A stretch of 64,000 nt of DNA from Phoronis australis (lineage: Eukaryota; Phoronida; Phoronidae). The stretch covers positions 248,001 through 312,000 of the forward strand of contig NMRA01000086.1 in NCBI GenBank assembly GCA_002633005.1. The letters run 5' to 3'. A program made the translations under genes and the position numbers. Position 1 is the first letter of the stretch. Every line of letters begins with the position of its first letter. Positions 37,412-48,679 of the stretch are shown here, piece by piece. The notes below the pieces were generated by a model. That model saw only the letters and a list, made by a program, of their open reading frames with translations. It made no database searches and was not told the DNA's origin.

Positions 37412-37432
37412 GCCAATGGCAATGCCATTGGC
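37412..37432. repeat. Short perfect palindrome
   Basis: GCCAATGGCA, A, TGCCATTGGC: a 10-bp inverted repeat around one base. No function evident. Confidence 0.6.
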
Positions 37433-38969
37433 AATGGGTGCCGAGCCCGAGGTAGGCTACTGACCGTGTATTTTTGCACATGACATAGAAATATAAAAAA
37501 TACACCCGAGTCCGAAATGTTACATACTTTCGGAGTATTGAATCTTCAGAGTAGTGGGTTGCTCCCCTCAAATTCACTAGTTAGGACTCACGGAATTTAC
37601 TTACAGTGACAAGACGAAGACCAGATTCGGAAAACGTTTAGATTTGACTTAGCGGGCTTCTGTTAATTTTATATTTGGTACATACGGGAAACTGTCATAC
37701 GGACGAATCACAGGACAGCAAAAGACAAGGTCAAGGACAAATGACGTTGTAGAGTTCAGTAACCCTAGGACCTTGCTAGGTATGAAAATTTCGCGAGATT
37801 ACGTGAGATATTGCCGTGTATTTCAAAGGAAAACACGTGATTAAGTGAGGTGCGTAGATCCTAGCGTTACTCAACTCAACCATGGAGTTCTATTAGAGAT
37901 TGGGGACCGAACGGGGCGGGTCTCCTCAACACTTCTACGTATATAAAAAGGCGATTCTTAGCAATGACCTATATACATAGCTATATGTATCTCATTGATT
38001 CTTAGTACCATTAAACATTACCTAGAGTTTTATTAGAGTAGGCCTATAGCACGAAAGCCGAAATGATATTAGATAGGGGCGGGATCCAGGATTTTTTTTC
38101 ACCACACGGCCACATTTAATTAGCGAGCGATAATCGCATGGTCGGCGTACTTATGGGAAATCTCGACAATACCCACACCAGGAGATCCAACGAAATTTCA
38201 ACGATTTTATTACTTAATACCAATAAGGACGGTGGTCTTAGTAAACTAAACTGACATGGCTACATGAGCTAATACCTTTAATTATTCCCACTTCCTGTCC
38301 CCCGTTCATTTTCTCTCGATCCTCGAAAGCTAGTGTTTTTTAGATATATATTTACCGTGTTTTAACTGCTTCTACATTGTCTAATTTTATCCGGTCTCGA
38401 CATTCGTCATTTTAACTTGAATGAATTATAGCAATCTTGTCACCATCCCTTCAAAATATTCCGAATCCACATTAACTACTTCGTGTTTGAAGTTTCAGCT
38501 GGCAAAGACGGACAGGCCTGAAGACTATCAAGACGTGGGCGTAATACACATATCTACGAAACGCAACTCGGGATTAAGTGATTGTAAACAGTAGATAAAT
38601 CTAGTACTGGGGATGAAAAGTGACACGAAATGATAGTTCAGGAGCGCCATAACTGTTCATTAAGAACTCGAATGCCTGGTACAACTCTTGTTATAGCGCG
38701 ACGATTCAGTTTGTGCACAGTATTGCTGTACTAGCCAACGGTCCCGCTTTTAGGGGCAGGTCTATCCCTCTTCTGGTCCAATCCCGCCACACCATCAACA
38801 TGTTCCGCTTAATTTTGACACACGGCGAAATTGATTTAGTAGCAGATATTATGATTCTTCTCACGATGTAGCTCTATCTGCTCGGCTTCTGTTCTTCTAA
38901 TTAAAACGCAAATAAACGAGCGTTTTGGGGTGTTGCAGCACCCATATTTTACCATTCGACCAAGTAACA

Positions 38970-39135
38970 CAAAAATACGCTGTTTGACCGTTGTACGATT
39001 TTCGGGTGTTGCGGCGAACATTTCAACCTTTCGTTTTGGGATTAACCAAGCCGTTCCGCTTCATAACCGGATGTTATGCCTTTTCAATCTAGGTATCCTG
39101 TTTTTTCGTTTTCGAATGTTGGCAATTACTTAAAT
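38970..39135 (+). repeat. Dispersed repeat E, copy 1
   Basis: Inverted relative of 52020-52170; shared blocks read ACGATT.T..GTGTTG, then AACATTTCA, CTTTTCAATC.., CCTGTT.T..CGTTTT and TTCTCGAATGTTGGCAA-like sequence. No ORF. Confidence 0.55.
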
Positions 39136-39881
39136 AGAGGCTTCTTTTTAGAGAACGTATCATATGCACAATGTGATATCCGTCACAGACTTCCATCTGT
39201 TTCACTCAGTAAGTGATTGGTCACAGTAGGTGAAATTAACCTTTAAGGAATAAAATGTGACACGAAAGAAAAGTTCAGCAACGCCAGACATTAAATTGGC
39301 ACACAGTACGGCATACTAGGCCTTGCGCTGAGGGTCTGGAAATATAACAATATAGCCAGAATATAACCTGCGCGATATTTCCAAAATTAGAGTGTTGTCT
39401 TCATGTCTAAAAGACGCATTTAACTTTTGGATGTCATTTTCGATTAACACCTTTCTGATAGCTAGCCCATCTAGAACTTGTGTCTTTCAATTGTTAGCGA
39501 AAATTTTGATGCGCAAAACAGTAGAATTGCACAGTTGTAAAGATCTAAGACAGTCTTGATGATTTGTGGGATTTCGCAAGATTTCAAATGCGCTTAATAT
39601 CAATAATTTTTTAATATACTAATAACAGTTTTGTGAAAAAGATCTCAAGTTGGCTTTAACTTGTTGTGGAATGCTAGGATATTAAGCTGTCTTTTAATTC
39701 CTCAGCACTTACCACTGTTTGTTGTATGTTTCTAACTCCTACGTCGTGATTTCCAACTCCACTTATTTTAAAATGCATTTTACAATATTCAAGAGAAAGA
39801 CTGAAAACAGTGGGTTGCTGAGATTTCATGTACTAATAAACACAGAAAAATCAGAACTCCCAACATTTTATAACAGAATTA

Positions 39882-39887
39882 TTTATT
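39882..39887 (-). promoter_or_regulatory. Candidate ELOVL poly(A) signal
   Basis: AATAAA on the minus strand, 413 bp downstream of the ELOVL stop codon. Confidence 0.45.
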
Positions 39888-40299
39888 AAAATGTGATTGA
39901 ACACGCACCCGGGGTCTAATTTCCGTACTCGAAATCGAATTTGATTTTTTGACGTTTTCTGTTCTACTTTTGTGCGAACTCAAGATAAGTGTGTATTACT
40001 CTGTGCTCGAGAACGGTGTGGCTTGCGGGAATGACTGTCTAATCTTAGCCTGCCCTAGATGACCCAAGGATTAACGAGTCTGAACTGAAATTTATAGCTC
40101 GACTCTATGGGCCATCAAGCGTAAACTAGACATTCATGAGCATAAACAATAGCATACTCGAGCTCAGAAAAATAGACACTGATCTTGAGTTCGTATAAGT
40201 GAAAATATTTTGTCAAAAACAATTTCGAGAACAAAATTTAGACGCCTTACTACAAATTGACGCCATTCCAAAATGACAAAAAATTACGTCAAACAGTGG

Positions 40300-40521
40300 T
40301 CAAGATTCTTTGATGTGTTCCTTTCCATTGCATGAGCGTTCTTCATTATGCTTTGTCCCATTTCGCATCTCTTTCTTGGCGTAGGCGTGTATGAAAAAGT
40401 TGGCAAACAAAACGATGTATGTTGCCAGCTGAGCTATGACTAGCCACGCCGCCCATCGGGGATAATCACATGCCGAATACAAACTGTAGATAGCGTGGAT
40501 AAGTAGGATGAAGAACTGAAT
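40300..40521 (-). CDS. ELOVL last coding exon
   Basis: Acceptor TTCTTTTCAG|ATT, stop TGA at 40302-40300. Encodes [55 protein letters not shown] and a hydrophilic tail. Confidence 0.94.
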   Translation of the reverse strand: MQFFILLIHAIYSLYSACDYPRWAAWLVIAQLATYIVLFANFFIHAYAKKEMRNGTKHNEERSCNGKEHIKES

Positions 40522-43500
40522 CTGAAAAGAAATAACAGTGTGTGAATGCAACTCAAAGAGACATTACCGGTTTTGAGATTAATGTTGGATGGGATAGATT
40601 TCTGGAAGCTATTAACTTTGCCGACAATTGTGAAACAACGAAACTCCTTCTGTTTTTGTGATTTGATATCAAATCGCCCATTCTTGTTGTAGTTGACTGC
40701 CAGACACTCTAGTTAAGGCCGCATTTCACTCCGAATTCGTGCCATTTTCGAATTTGGAATTTCAGAGTCGTCCAACCCTAGGTTCTGATGACTTTTCTCG
40801 AGTTGCTGGTGGTTTTGATGTTCTTTTTGACAACGTAGATATAATTATATCGCGGTAAGGAATATTATGAGAGTAAAAGACCTAGTTCGGTTTTTGTCAT
40901 CTAAACAGGATGAAATGCAGTTTTAAATGCGCCTAAAATTCTCTGGCTTTTTTCAAATTGGACTTAGGTCCCCCAGCAGAGCGTTAAATTGCCACCGCGG
41001 GGGTTTAAGGTTCAATTCTACGCTGAGCCTGATTTCAGACAAGATAGTGTCTCTTTAAAAGCTACTTCGGATGATCAGAGGCTGACGTAAGCCAAAGGTT
41101 TCCACGTTTTCAATTTAGTCACAGCAATGCTGAAGTTTTACTCTTGCGTTATCAATAAAAAACTGGAAAAAATAAAAAATACCGATGCTGTTTTCTCAAT
41201 GTTTACATTTAATCTGAGCTGGTGATAATGGAAGGTCGAAATCCAATTTTCGCTGCTCGCCACAGAGATATTGCTTAGTCTCAGCATATCAACTTGAATC
41301 AATTAGTGTGATACAACGTGCCTGCATTTTAAGAACCAATTTGATGCCCGTTATGTAGTAGGGGAAACTGGTTCTCAAAATTCGGGCACGTTACATCAGA
41401 CCATTACCCAATTGCAAACAACAGATCAATTTCGATCTGCAATAACCTCACAATTCTGGCCACGCATCACTTGACAATACTGTAGCCATGGCCACGCATC
41501 ACTTGACAATACTGTAGCCATGGCCACGCATCACTTGACAATACTGTAGCCATGGCCACGCATCACTTGACAATACTGTAGCCGTGGCCACGAATCACTT
41601 GACAATACTGTAGCCATGGCCACGCATCACTTGACAATACTGTAGCCATGGCCACGAATCACTTGACAATACTGTACTTACAAGTTGTAACTTGGTAAGA
41701 TGACGCTTCCACCATAGATATCTCCGGAAAGAAGGGAAGATACTCAGACCGTAGTACAAATACATGATGGTGTGTACAAGGCTGTTCAATAGAGCACCCA
41801 GAACCGCTGGTGATGGAAAAGTAAGGCAGTATGAGTCCAATCAGTAGATATAGTTAGCAGGACAAATAGTTCTGACGTTGGCTGCACCTACTATATGAAT
41901 TCAATAAATGCAGCTTTAATATACATGCATGCATTCTTTTACGGGTGTTATTTTCCGTTCTTTTGAATTTTGCCAAGTAAGCCTGTCTTATTACTAATAA
42001 GCAAGTGCGTTTATAGTATACATAAATACACACTACTTAGGCATGCTGACGTAAGATATGCCACGCAGATTATCAAATCAATACCACAGAGGGGGCTCAT
42101 TTAGGCCCATGCCGATTTTTCATCCGTAATAAAGTGTTTTTTTAGAAAAAATTTCGGCAAATAGGAGCATGTGCCTAAACTTCCCTTGCATATGTGTAGG
42201 GATCCGTACGAGAAACTCGTGAAAACACAAACTATGGAAGTATAAAGGCATGGAACACGAAAATACCTTTTAAACAGATCGTGACAAATCTACTTCATAG
42301 GGACGCTCACGTAAGAGTTATTCACTTTGAATATTGCAAGAATTTGTGGAGAAAATTTTCAGATTCACTATTTTTGAAACAAAGACGAAATAAAAACTCT
42401 TTCATACCCATACAGTTTTCAAATTCTTCGCCCCCTAATAATATATAAATTACATGCTTTGCCGTGTGGGAGAAAATCGATGAAGTGACGAGCAGTTGAC
42501 GGATGTTTTTAAATTTGAAACCACATAAAAATGCTATGACATCAACAGAAATTGAAAATCTTTACGAAAAAACCGTAAAAATATCTGCTGAAGAGTTTGA
42601 TTGCTGTTGTAGTGGCGGAGAACCACAACGAATTATACAATTTATTTTGTTTTTCCAAGTTCTATGCCACTTTAAATTTTTTCTTTGCGATATTGCTCAT
42701 GCTGCTTCGTACATAGACACATATACCTATTCCTGGAAATACATGCAACTTTGCATATAGGCGCATAGACCTAAATAATCAGATAACGAAAAAATATTCC
42801 AATTAAATGTAAAATGCTATTTACTAGAATTGAAACGTTGCAATTCTTAAAAAGTGTGATAATTGAACATCGATGATAAAAAGGTCAGACTTTTTGCTAG
42901 TATACTCACGTTGTCCACCTGGAGTAAAAGCTACAATACACCACATGGCGTTGAGCATGCTCACGTGATGGAAAACGTGAAGAAACGTGACTTGTTGGTC
43001 CTTCTTTCGTAATATCATGAATACTGTATCGAAGAAATCCACGGCTTTTGAAATAAAATAGACCCACATTACGTTTGCTATCTGAAATGAAACGTGTACG
43101 CGTACTGCTTTGAAAGACGATCAAATGGTAATTCCTTTTTGGACTTCAAACATACAGTTAGATGTATTGTTCATGTCGAGTTCTGAGATCACCTGCTGAC
43201 CTTCATGCATTTTCGTTTTGACTGTAAAAATTTCGAAGAACAATTATCCCTAAAAGGCTATTTTGACCAACTACTCGCGACTCTCATCAGTTTCAATTAG
43301 GTGTCATAAAATGCTGTGCATTATTTAACAAGTATCGTACAGCGAAATTATCCTTTCACACAAATTAAAGGCGAAGACAACCTTTTTCATGTCATTTTGA
43401 GCTAAAATAAGGTTGGTTGGTTATCCTAGACATATTTTCCACATAATTACATCTTTTCGTAATTTTGTTAATTACTCGCCCGCTACTCCGGAAGTGACGT

Positions 43501-46500
43501 TTTAGGAGGCAAGCATTTCGCGCCAATTTCTTTTCATATAGTCTGACTGTGAGAGCTGCCGACTCAGTCATTGTTCCGTCGTCGTTTGCTTTCATTTACT
43601 ATTCAGTCAACATGCCACACTGTTGCTGCGTACCGGGATGTACTAATTATCGTCTGACGCGCGCTTTGGGAGTACCTTTGCATCGCTTTCCGATGGATGA
43701 CACACTACGCCGTACTTGGCTCGTTCGTGTGAAGAGCGCAGCGTTACCCGTCCACGCAACGTACAAAGCAGTCGAGAATTACTGTGTGTGTGGCAAACAC
43801 TTTCTGCCGTCCGATTACGAAAGGGGTTTGTACGCTGAACTGATGAAGGTCCCTGCGAAACAACGCCTGAAGCAGGATGCCATTCCGTCCGTGTTGATTC
43901 CCGGCAGTGCCCCGTCGCCACCCCCGAGATGTGCGTTTTTGAAGCGAGAAGCCTCGCGAGCTGTGGCCAGTACAGTGACTGGAGCCAGTGGAGGCACTTC
44001 ATTTACTGTCACCCGTGCCTCCGAACGTACCCCAGAGCGTGCCATTCCTGGAACCAGTAGTGATTCGCCCTGTGCTGTTTTCTCCAGCCCAGAGCCTCTA
44101 AGCAGCCCTGCAGCGATATTGAGTAGTGGGAGTGATTACAGGCCCAGTTCGACACCCAGTGAAGAGGACAGTTCGTCGTCCAGTGAACAGATCGGTGAGC
44201 CAAACTTTGATAAGTTTATTGTGGACTTGTCTAAAGTGTTGGAGCTATTTAGAAGGTGCCAGGTGTGTGGCGAGGGAGTCACACGACACAATGTAAGCAG
44301 TTTGGGTGCTCAGGTCACCATCCAGTGGGAGTGTGTCACGGGACACTCTGGCAAGTGGGACAGTTGTTCCTCTGTCCGTGGTATGCCGGAGGTCCACTTA
44401 ACCATGTCCAGTGGTGTGCTCTTCACTGGAAACACGTTTCAGTCGGTGAAGACAATGATGGACTTTGGAAAAGTCAAGTTTTTTTTCGAAAACAACATTC
44501 AACAACATTCAGAATTCCTATTTAATACCAGTTGTCAATGACGCATACATGTCACAACATCTCGAGTTGGTGGCGGAATTCATGGAGAAGGAGAACTTGT
44601 CTGACTCACCAGGGCGGTCCGCCAAGTATACCACATACACTCTAATGGAGGAAGAGACCAAAAAGATAATTGATGTGGAACTCGGAACAGCACAAGCATT
44701 CAATTGAGGTAGGCATAACAACGCACACAGTGCATTTGCACCAAGATGTGTCACCACGTCTGTCTTCAGTAGCCGCCTCGTTTCTCTCAACAGCTGCCTG
44801 TGCCTGTGTGTACTCTGCCTCGTTGTACTCGGGCTCAAACATGTACCCACCCACTGAATGTCCGTGAAAAAATTCTTCGTCACCACTGCTGTGAACAAGG
44901 TCTCCGTCACTCACACTACTGTTACTGTGATACGGGTCACCGAGTCCAGCAATTTTCAGCTTACAACACTCTAAACAATCCCTAAATCCAATGTAGTTGA
45001 GTTCTCTAGTAACCTATGTTGCCGCAGAATACTCGCCGATATGGAAAGTGGTGGCGACAAGTGTTGAAAAACAGCACAAAACAAAAGTAGAACAGAACAG
45101 ATTAGCACGGTAAACTCAACGTAAAACCAATTGTCGGGAAACGCTTGCCTCCTAAAACGTCACTTCCGGAGTAGCGGACGAGTAATTCAAAGTTACGAAA
45201 AGCTGTAATTAAGTGGAAATTATGTCTAGGATAACCAACCAACCTTATTTTAGCTCAAATTGACATGAAAAAAGGTTGCCTTCGCCTTTAAGGTACGACC
45301 ACCGAGTTCTAAAGTACTACCGGTACATAAGTTTGTCACGTGGTCGCCTTTTAGGTTACAGCAGGTTCAGTATAACGTCATATTGACGTTTTGGAACCAC
45401 ACAACTCAGCTGTAGTTTATTTTCAGTGAGATGGTGGCGAAACAACATCGCATAAATAAACACCTTTTCAAAATATAAACAATTACTCTAATGGGTTAAT
45501 TATAGTGTAGCTTCACTTACTGAAGTCATTTGAATATCTTACATTCACTAGAATGACAAACAATGAATAGCTTGCAAGTAGAACGTGGTCAATATTTACC
45601 CGTAGTTCGCTTGAAGATTTCCGTGTCGTGTCGTTGTAGGGGTCACAGACAAAGTTGTAACCAGCCTGTCGACTGCCAAAGAAAAACTGAAATTGAAATC
45701 GAAATTATTACGTAATGGGGTATTACCTACTTTGCTTCTCGAAACAAACTTTGAGTTCAAGAACAATCACTAAAATGCTTGAAAAGCAACGTCCCCAAGC
45801 GTCTGATGGTTTTGCGTATTCACGCCCATAATTCTGAGCATTAGGACAGCGGGTCCACAATTGTACACTGTTATGTGTCGTATTTATCACTATGTTGCTG
45901 CCAACTTAGTTTGAATTCATCATTCCACGGATGGTAACGTTTTATCATTACACTTTGTAAGTTGAATTGCTGATACCAGAACAAACTACCAACTTGATGG
46001 AGCGCATATTATTTTGTTGTTCGTGAAGCTCCGAAATTTCACGAGTAAAGTGTATGCCGAGACATAGATAGATAGAGAATTTAAAGTGCAAAAACCAACA
46101 CTTTTTTGACGTGTGACTACATTGTCAGCACCATTATTATAACCGTGAATTCCATTTCACAGAAAATAAAAGAAAAACGCCACTTTAATTGAAAGTTCCT
46201 TAGCTCCACGGACATAGGTTAGGCGTATGAACTCACCCAGCGCCAGTGTGTCATGTCTAAAAACGCGCGAGTTCCATATACTTGTGCCATATCGGCGTTT
46301 CTCTGATGTCCCGCAGAAAGTGAAAAGAGTCACAGCATGTTCAAATACTAAGTAGTCACAACTACCACAAACGCAGCTCCTCACCATTCTTCGTTGTACC
46401 ATAAACCACGGGAAAACGAGCATCAATGTCTGATGACTTTTCACACTACACACAGTGAGGGATGATTAATGTTGTGATTGGTTTTCCCTAATCTGCGTAG

Positions 46501-48662
46501 TAAGTATCGACGAATAAATGCTGGTAACTCGAGGACAGTTAATTAACATGTCGTCAGATAGTGTTTGAGGGATATGGCAATGGTGGTTTTAAGCAACCTT
46601 TCGAAAATTATGTCACTCATTGAATGAGTTTTTCTAGCCCCACCAAGCACTGAAGAGTTGATTTCGATACGAGTTTGTTGATATGCCTTGGATACCTGTT
46701 ATGTTCTCAACTAAAACGGTAGAAAATTCAGTATTTCTCATAAAATAACTGCTGTTGCGTACATGCTGCTGAAAACGGAAGTTATTTGAGTAGAGACCAT
46801 CTTTGATTTGAAGTATAAATTTTCATTTAACATTTCACCTTGAAATAACAAAAATCTCGGAAATTAATCCATAAAACTGTATCTCCCATGTCTCCTGTGC
46901 AGACCATACTTTGTAATTGTCATGTTAATCTTGTGTTTTCAAGTTCTATTGTACATTGTACTAGTTTATGTTATTCCCAACCATGATAAATAACCTTTTA
47001 TCGCCTACGTGCGCCTTGTTCCTCTCTCTGGAAACGTAGGTTTGGACCTACCTGTGTTCCCTATCTTTCTAGCACTCGTGAATTAGGCGGTTATAAAGAG
47101 TGTTGCATTCATGTCAAGTGTGGAGTGCGTCTAATCAAACAGCAACACGCCGCCGATGCCTCGATAATGATTTCTTTCTAATGAGTTCTTAGCGTGTAGT
47201 TATCAGAAATCCTGCATATCTGCAGTAATGCATGTCCGAAGTAAAGTACGGATGAATTAGAAACTAACGTGTGTGGTATAGCTTTCGGATATTTAATTAG
47301 ATACATGTACGTGCCCACTAGAAAATCCAAGTTGCCAACAAAATTTGTGGAGCAACATTTCAATTTGTTGGGATTCCAGGCAAATGTTTATCGCCAGCAT
47401 TTTTCATAACTTGCTCAGCAATAATTTGTGCCCATAAAAAGCAGAAAGTCTGCTCTACTGCTGATATCGAATCTAAGCATAGGTGCGCACGTAAGAAAAA
47501 TGCTTTGCTGCGTTAACCCCGCAAACGTGTGATAGTCCCTTTCATGAAAGTCTTTTTACGGATTTTTCTCCTCGGTTTTTCTAGAGATTTCCTGCAACAC
47601 AATTCCTCAGTTTTGCGTTCGCACGATAAATTTTCAAGATTTCAGATTTTTTTTACAAAAAATTTCAAAAAGGCTCTCATGAACTGTCTTAATTGCGGGA
47701 AACTCCAGGCTCGCGCGAACGGGAAGCGAACTTTTTATTTAGATCATTTATCGCTATGAAATCGGTTTAACTCAGATGAGAAGTGATTTTTGGCTTTGCC
47801 AGAAATTGACAGTTCCATATCTCTTTTAAGAGACCATGCTCGGCCCATAAAATGACCTGCCGTGACAAGCCAACTTGTAGGCCTGGCGGAACGCTAGGAC
47901 CTACGCTAGTGCCTAGCTAAAACCTAGCCAAAGTCACATGTTCTCATTTGAAATACACGATATCTCTCGTAGTCTCGCGAAGTCTTGCTTTTTGGCGAGG
48001 TTCTAAGGTTACTGAGCGGGAGGCTGGTTTCGAGCAATAACGAACTATCATTTCTTGAAAACTTGAAATCACCTTCAATTTGAGACCAATTTCATAACAG
48101 GAAGTGGTCATAATCAAAAGTTGTTTTTTTGTAATGGAATTCCGGCTTATAACCGCTTTAAGTAAATGCTACCTCTGTGGTCATGTAAAACGATAATCCC
48201 ACTTGGCCGATATTGTAAATCAGCATATATGGCTTGACATCTAATGGCGAACGTTTCTTTAGCACATGAGGACCAATTCGAACAAACAGAAGATATACAG
48301 CAGTGAGAACGATGCTGTAAACTGGCGAGTTCCACACAAGCGCATAGTTTCGAGTCCGAGCATCTGAAAAACATTGTTGGCGTTTTATGTAGACTATCAA
48401 ATTCAAATACTCGTATCAGTCACCCAGGTTTTATTCACTCAACTAGAAAACATTTATACCTATTGCACAATGGCGAAGCTTTCAACACGTTATTGTATAG
48501 ATTAACTCGTCTGTAAAACAGTTCGACGTTATATTTATAGACATTAAAGTAAGTTCCAAAGCAATTTTAACGCCTATAATTTACTAGGGTAGTTTCTTGC
48601 GTACAGGCGACACTTCTCCTAGTAGCCATCGATATTTATCTAGTCCTACCTGCGTTTTCCAT
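40300..48662 (-). CDS. Very-long-chain fatty acid elongase (ELOVL family)
   Basis: Endoplasmic-reticulum membrane condensing enzyme (3-ketoacyl-CoA synthase) that adds two carbons from malonyl-CoA to long-chain acyl-CoA. Coding exons (minus) 48662-48650, 48363-48173, 45686-45600, 43081-42910, 41806-41682 and 40521-40300 sum to 810 nt, exactly 269 residues plus stop, and all phases match. Diagnostic motifs are [17 protein letters not shown] (the catalytic histidine box HVFHH), [32 protein letters not shown] and several hydrophobic membrane segments. The C-terminus ends ...HIKES, close to but not a clean KxKxx ER-retrieval signal. LHVFHH and overall length suit the ELOVL1/4/7 side of the family, but the exact paralogue is not resolved. 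A 1.9-kb Kolobok element sits in the intron before the histidine-box exon. Confidence 0.94.
41458..41677. repeat. 32-bp minisatellite, 7 copies, abutting an ELOVL splice donor
   Basis: The unit GGCCACGCATCACTTGACAA plus TACTGTAGCCAT repeats from 41458 with 1-2 substitutions per copy. The last copy ends at 41677, four bases from the exon 5 donor junction (exon ends 41682), so the first intronic bases form the array edge. Confidence 0.95.
41682..41806 (-). CDS. ELOVL coding exon 5
   Basis: Acceptor CCATCACCAG|CG, donor CAACTT|GTAAGT. Encodes [20 protein letters not shown] and [14 protein letters not shown] 32-bp minisatellite starts just inside the following intron. Confidence 0.94.
42910..43081 (-). 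CDS. ELOVL coding exon 4 (histidine box)
   Basis: Acceptor TTTCATTTCAG|ATA, donor GGACAAC|GTGAGT, 172 nt. Encodes [33 protein letters not shown] and [10 protein letters not shown]. Confidence 0.95.
43612..44707 (+). pseudogene. THAP-domain Kolobok transposase, frameshifted and 3'-truncated
   Basis: The reading frame from ATG 43612 begins [13 protein letters not shown], a C2CH THAP DNA-binding module with [23 protein letters not shown] and an AVPTF-like AIPSVLIP. A Ser/Pro-rich linker follows (about residues 110-205), then [10 protein letters not shown] and [11 protein letters not shown], the Cys/His-Trp pattern seen in Kolobok-like transposases, and VLFTGNTF. At an 8-T run (44479-44486) the frame shifts; the continuation ([37 protein letters not shown]) is in the next frame and ends at TGA 44705-44707. 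The catalytic core after the first DDE block is absent, and the usual 'GDGRxDSPG' seems shortened to SDSPG, so the protein is non-functional. Confidence 0.8.
44681..45007 (-). pseudogene. P2X7 C-terminal ('ballast')-like protein, 5' fragment
   Basis: A minus-strand frame open from about 45007 to 44681 reads [20 protein letters not shown], then [20 protein letters not shown] and [20 protein letters not shown] followed by CCSE. The W-C-x-C-x2-C-x3-M-x5-C-x-CC pattern and upstream YMFEPE motif match the start of the family of invertebrate and fish proteins carrying the P2X7-receptor intracellular zinc/ballast domain. The rest of the domain is lost exactly where the transposase frame from the other strand ends (about 44680-44700). 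No in-frame ATG; a 5' exon may be missing. Identification is by memory of the family. Confidence 0.55.
45600..45686 (-). CDS. ELOVL coding exon 3
   Basis: Acceptor TTTCAATTTCAG|TTT, donor CTACGG|GTAAAT, 87 nt, phase 0. Encodes [20 protein letters not shown], with the CDPxxYS-like region of ELOVLs. Confidence 0.88.
47775..48160. repeat. Dispersed repeat D, copy 2
   Basis: Longer relative of 16735-17000, carrying an extra ~110 bp insert around 47890-48060. Lies in the ELOVL intron after coding exon 2 and ends within about 15 bp of that exon's donor. Confidence 0.65.
48173..48363 (-). CDS. ELOVL coding exon 2
   Basis: Acceptor ATGTTTTTCAG|AT, donor CACAGAG|GTAGCA. Encodes first membrane span [20 protein letters not shown] and then [20 protein letters not shown]. 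Repeat D runs to within about 15 bp of the donor. Confidence 0.9.
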
Positions 48663-48679
48663 CAGTCTTCTGTAATGCA
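48650..48679 (-). CDS. ELOVL exon with start codon
   Basis: Acceptor TTCGCCGGCAG|TGCATT at 48679; ATG at 48662-48660 begins MENA; donor GCAG|GTAGGA. With the next exon it reads [20 protein letters not shown], resembling the 'DxRv..w.L' start of ELOVL proteins. Confidence 0.75.

Larger units (their letters stand above)
35602..40299. other. Intergenic region between NUF2 and ELOVL (both minus)
   Basis: Should hold the NUF2 promoter and 5'UTR exon and the ELOVL 3'UTR. A minus-strand AATAAA (39887-39882) lies 413 bp beyond the ELOVL stop and is a plausible poly(A) signal. Contains long repeat A (36070-36815), tRNA-like SINE units (36980-37300), an inverted repeat at 37412-37432 and repeat E (38970-39135). 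Confidence 0.5.
43365..45291 (+). mobile_element. Kolobok-type DNA transposon (internally deleted)
   Basis: Element 43369-45287 (1,919 bp) flanked by TTAA on both sides (43365-43368, 45288-45291). TIRs of about 155 bp: the left starts AGGCGAAGACAACCTTTTTC and the right, reversed, AGGCGAAGGCAACCTTTTTT; both run through GGTTGGTTGGTTATCCTAGA to GTGACGTTTTAGGAGGCAAG. It encodes a THAP-domain protein on the plus strand. TTAA target duplications together with THAP transposases define the Kolobok superfamily (piggyBac shares TTAA but not THAP). A second, oppositely oriented coding segment lies at its 3' end. It is inserted in an ELOVL intron, antisense to the gene for the THAP ORF. Confidence 0.85.

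Noticed and set aside
40975-41040. tRNA-like segment with AGGTTCAATTCT
   Set aside because: Only the B-box-like string fits; no A box or closing stem.
41458-41680. CRISPR-like array from regular 32-bp repeats
   Set aside because: Units are contiguous without spacers, and the context is a eukaryotic intron.
43365-45291. piggyBac assignment from the TTAA duplications
   Set aside because: No piggyBac transposase features; the THAP module and the following Cys/His block fit Kolobok.
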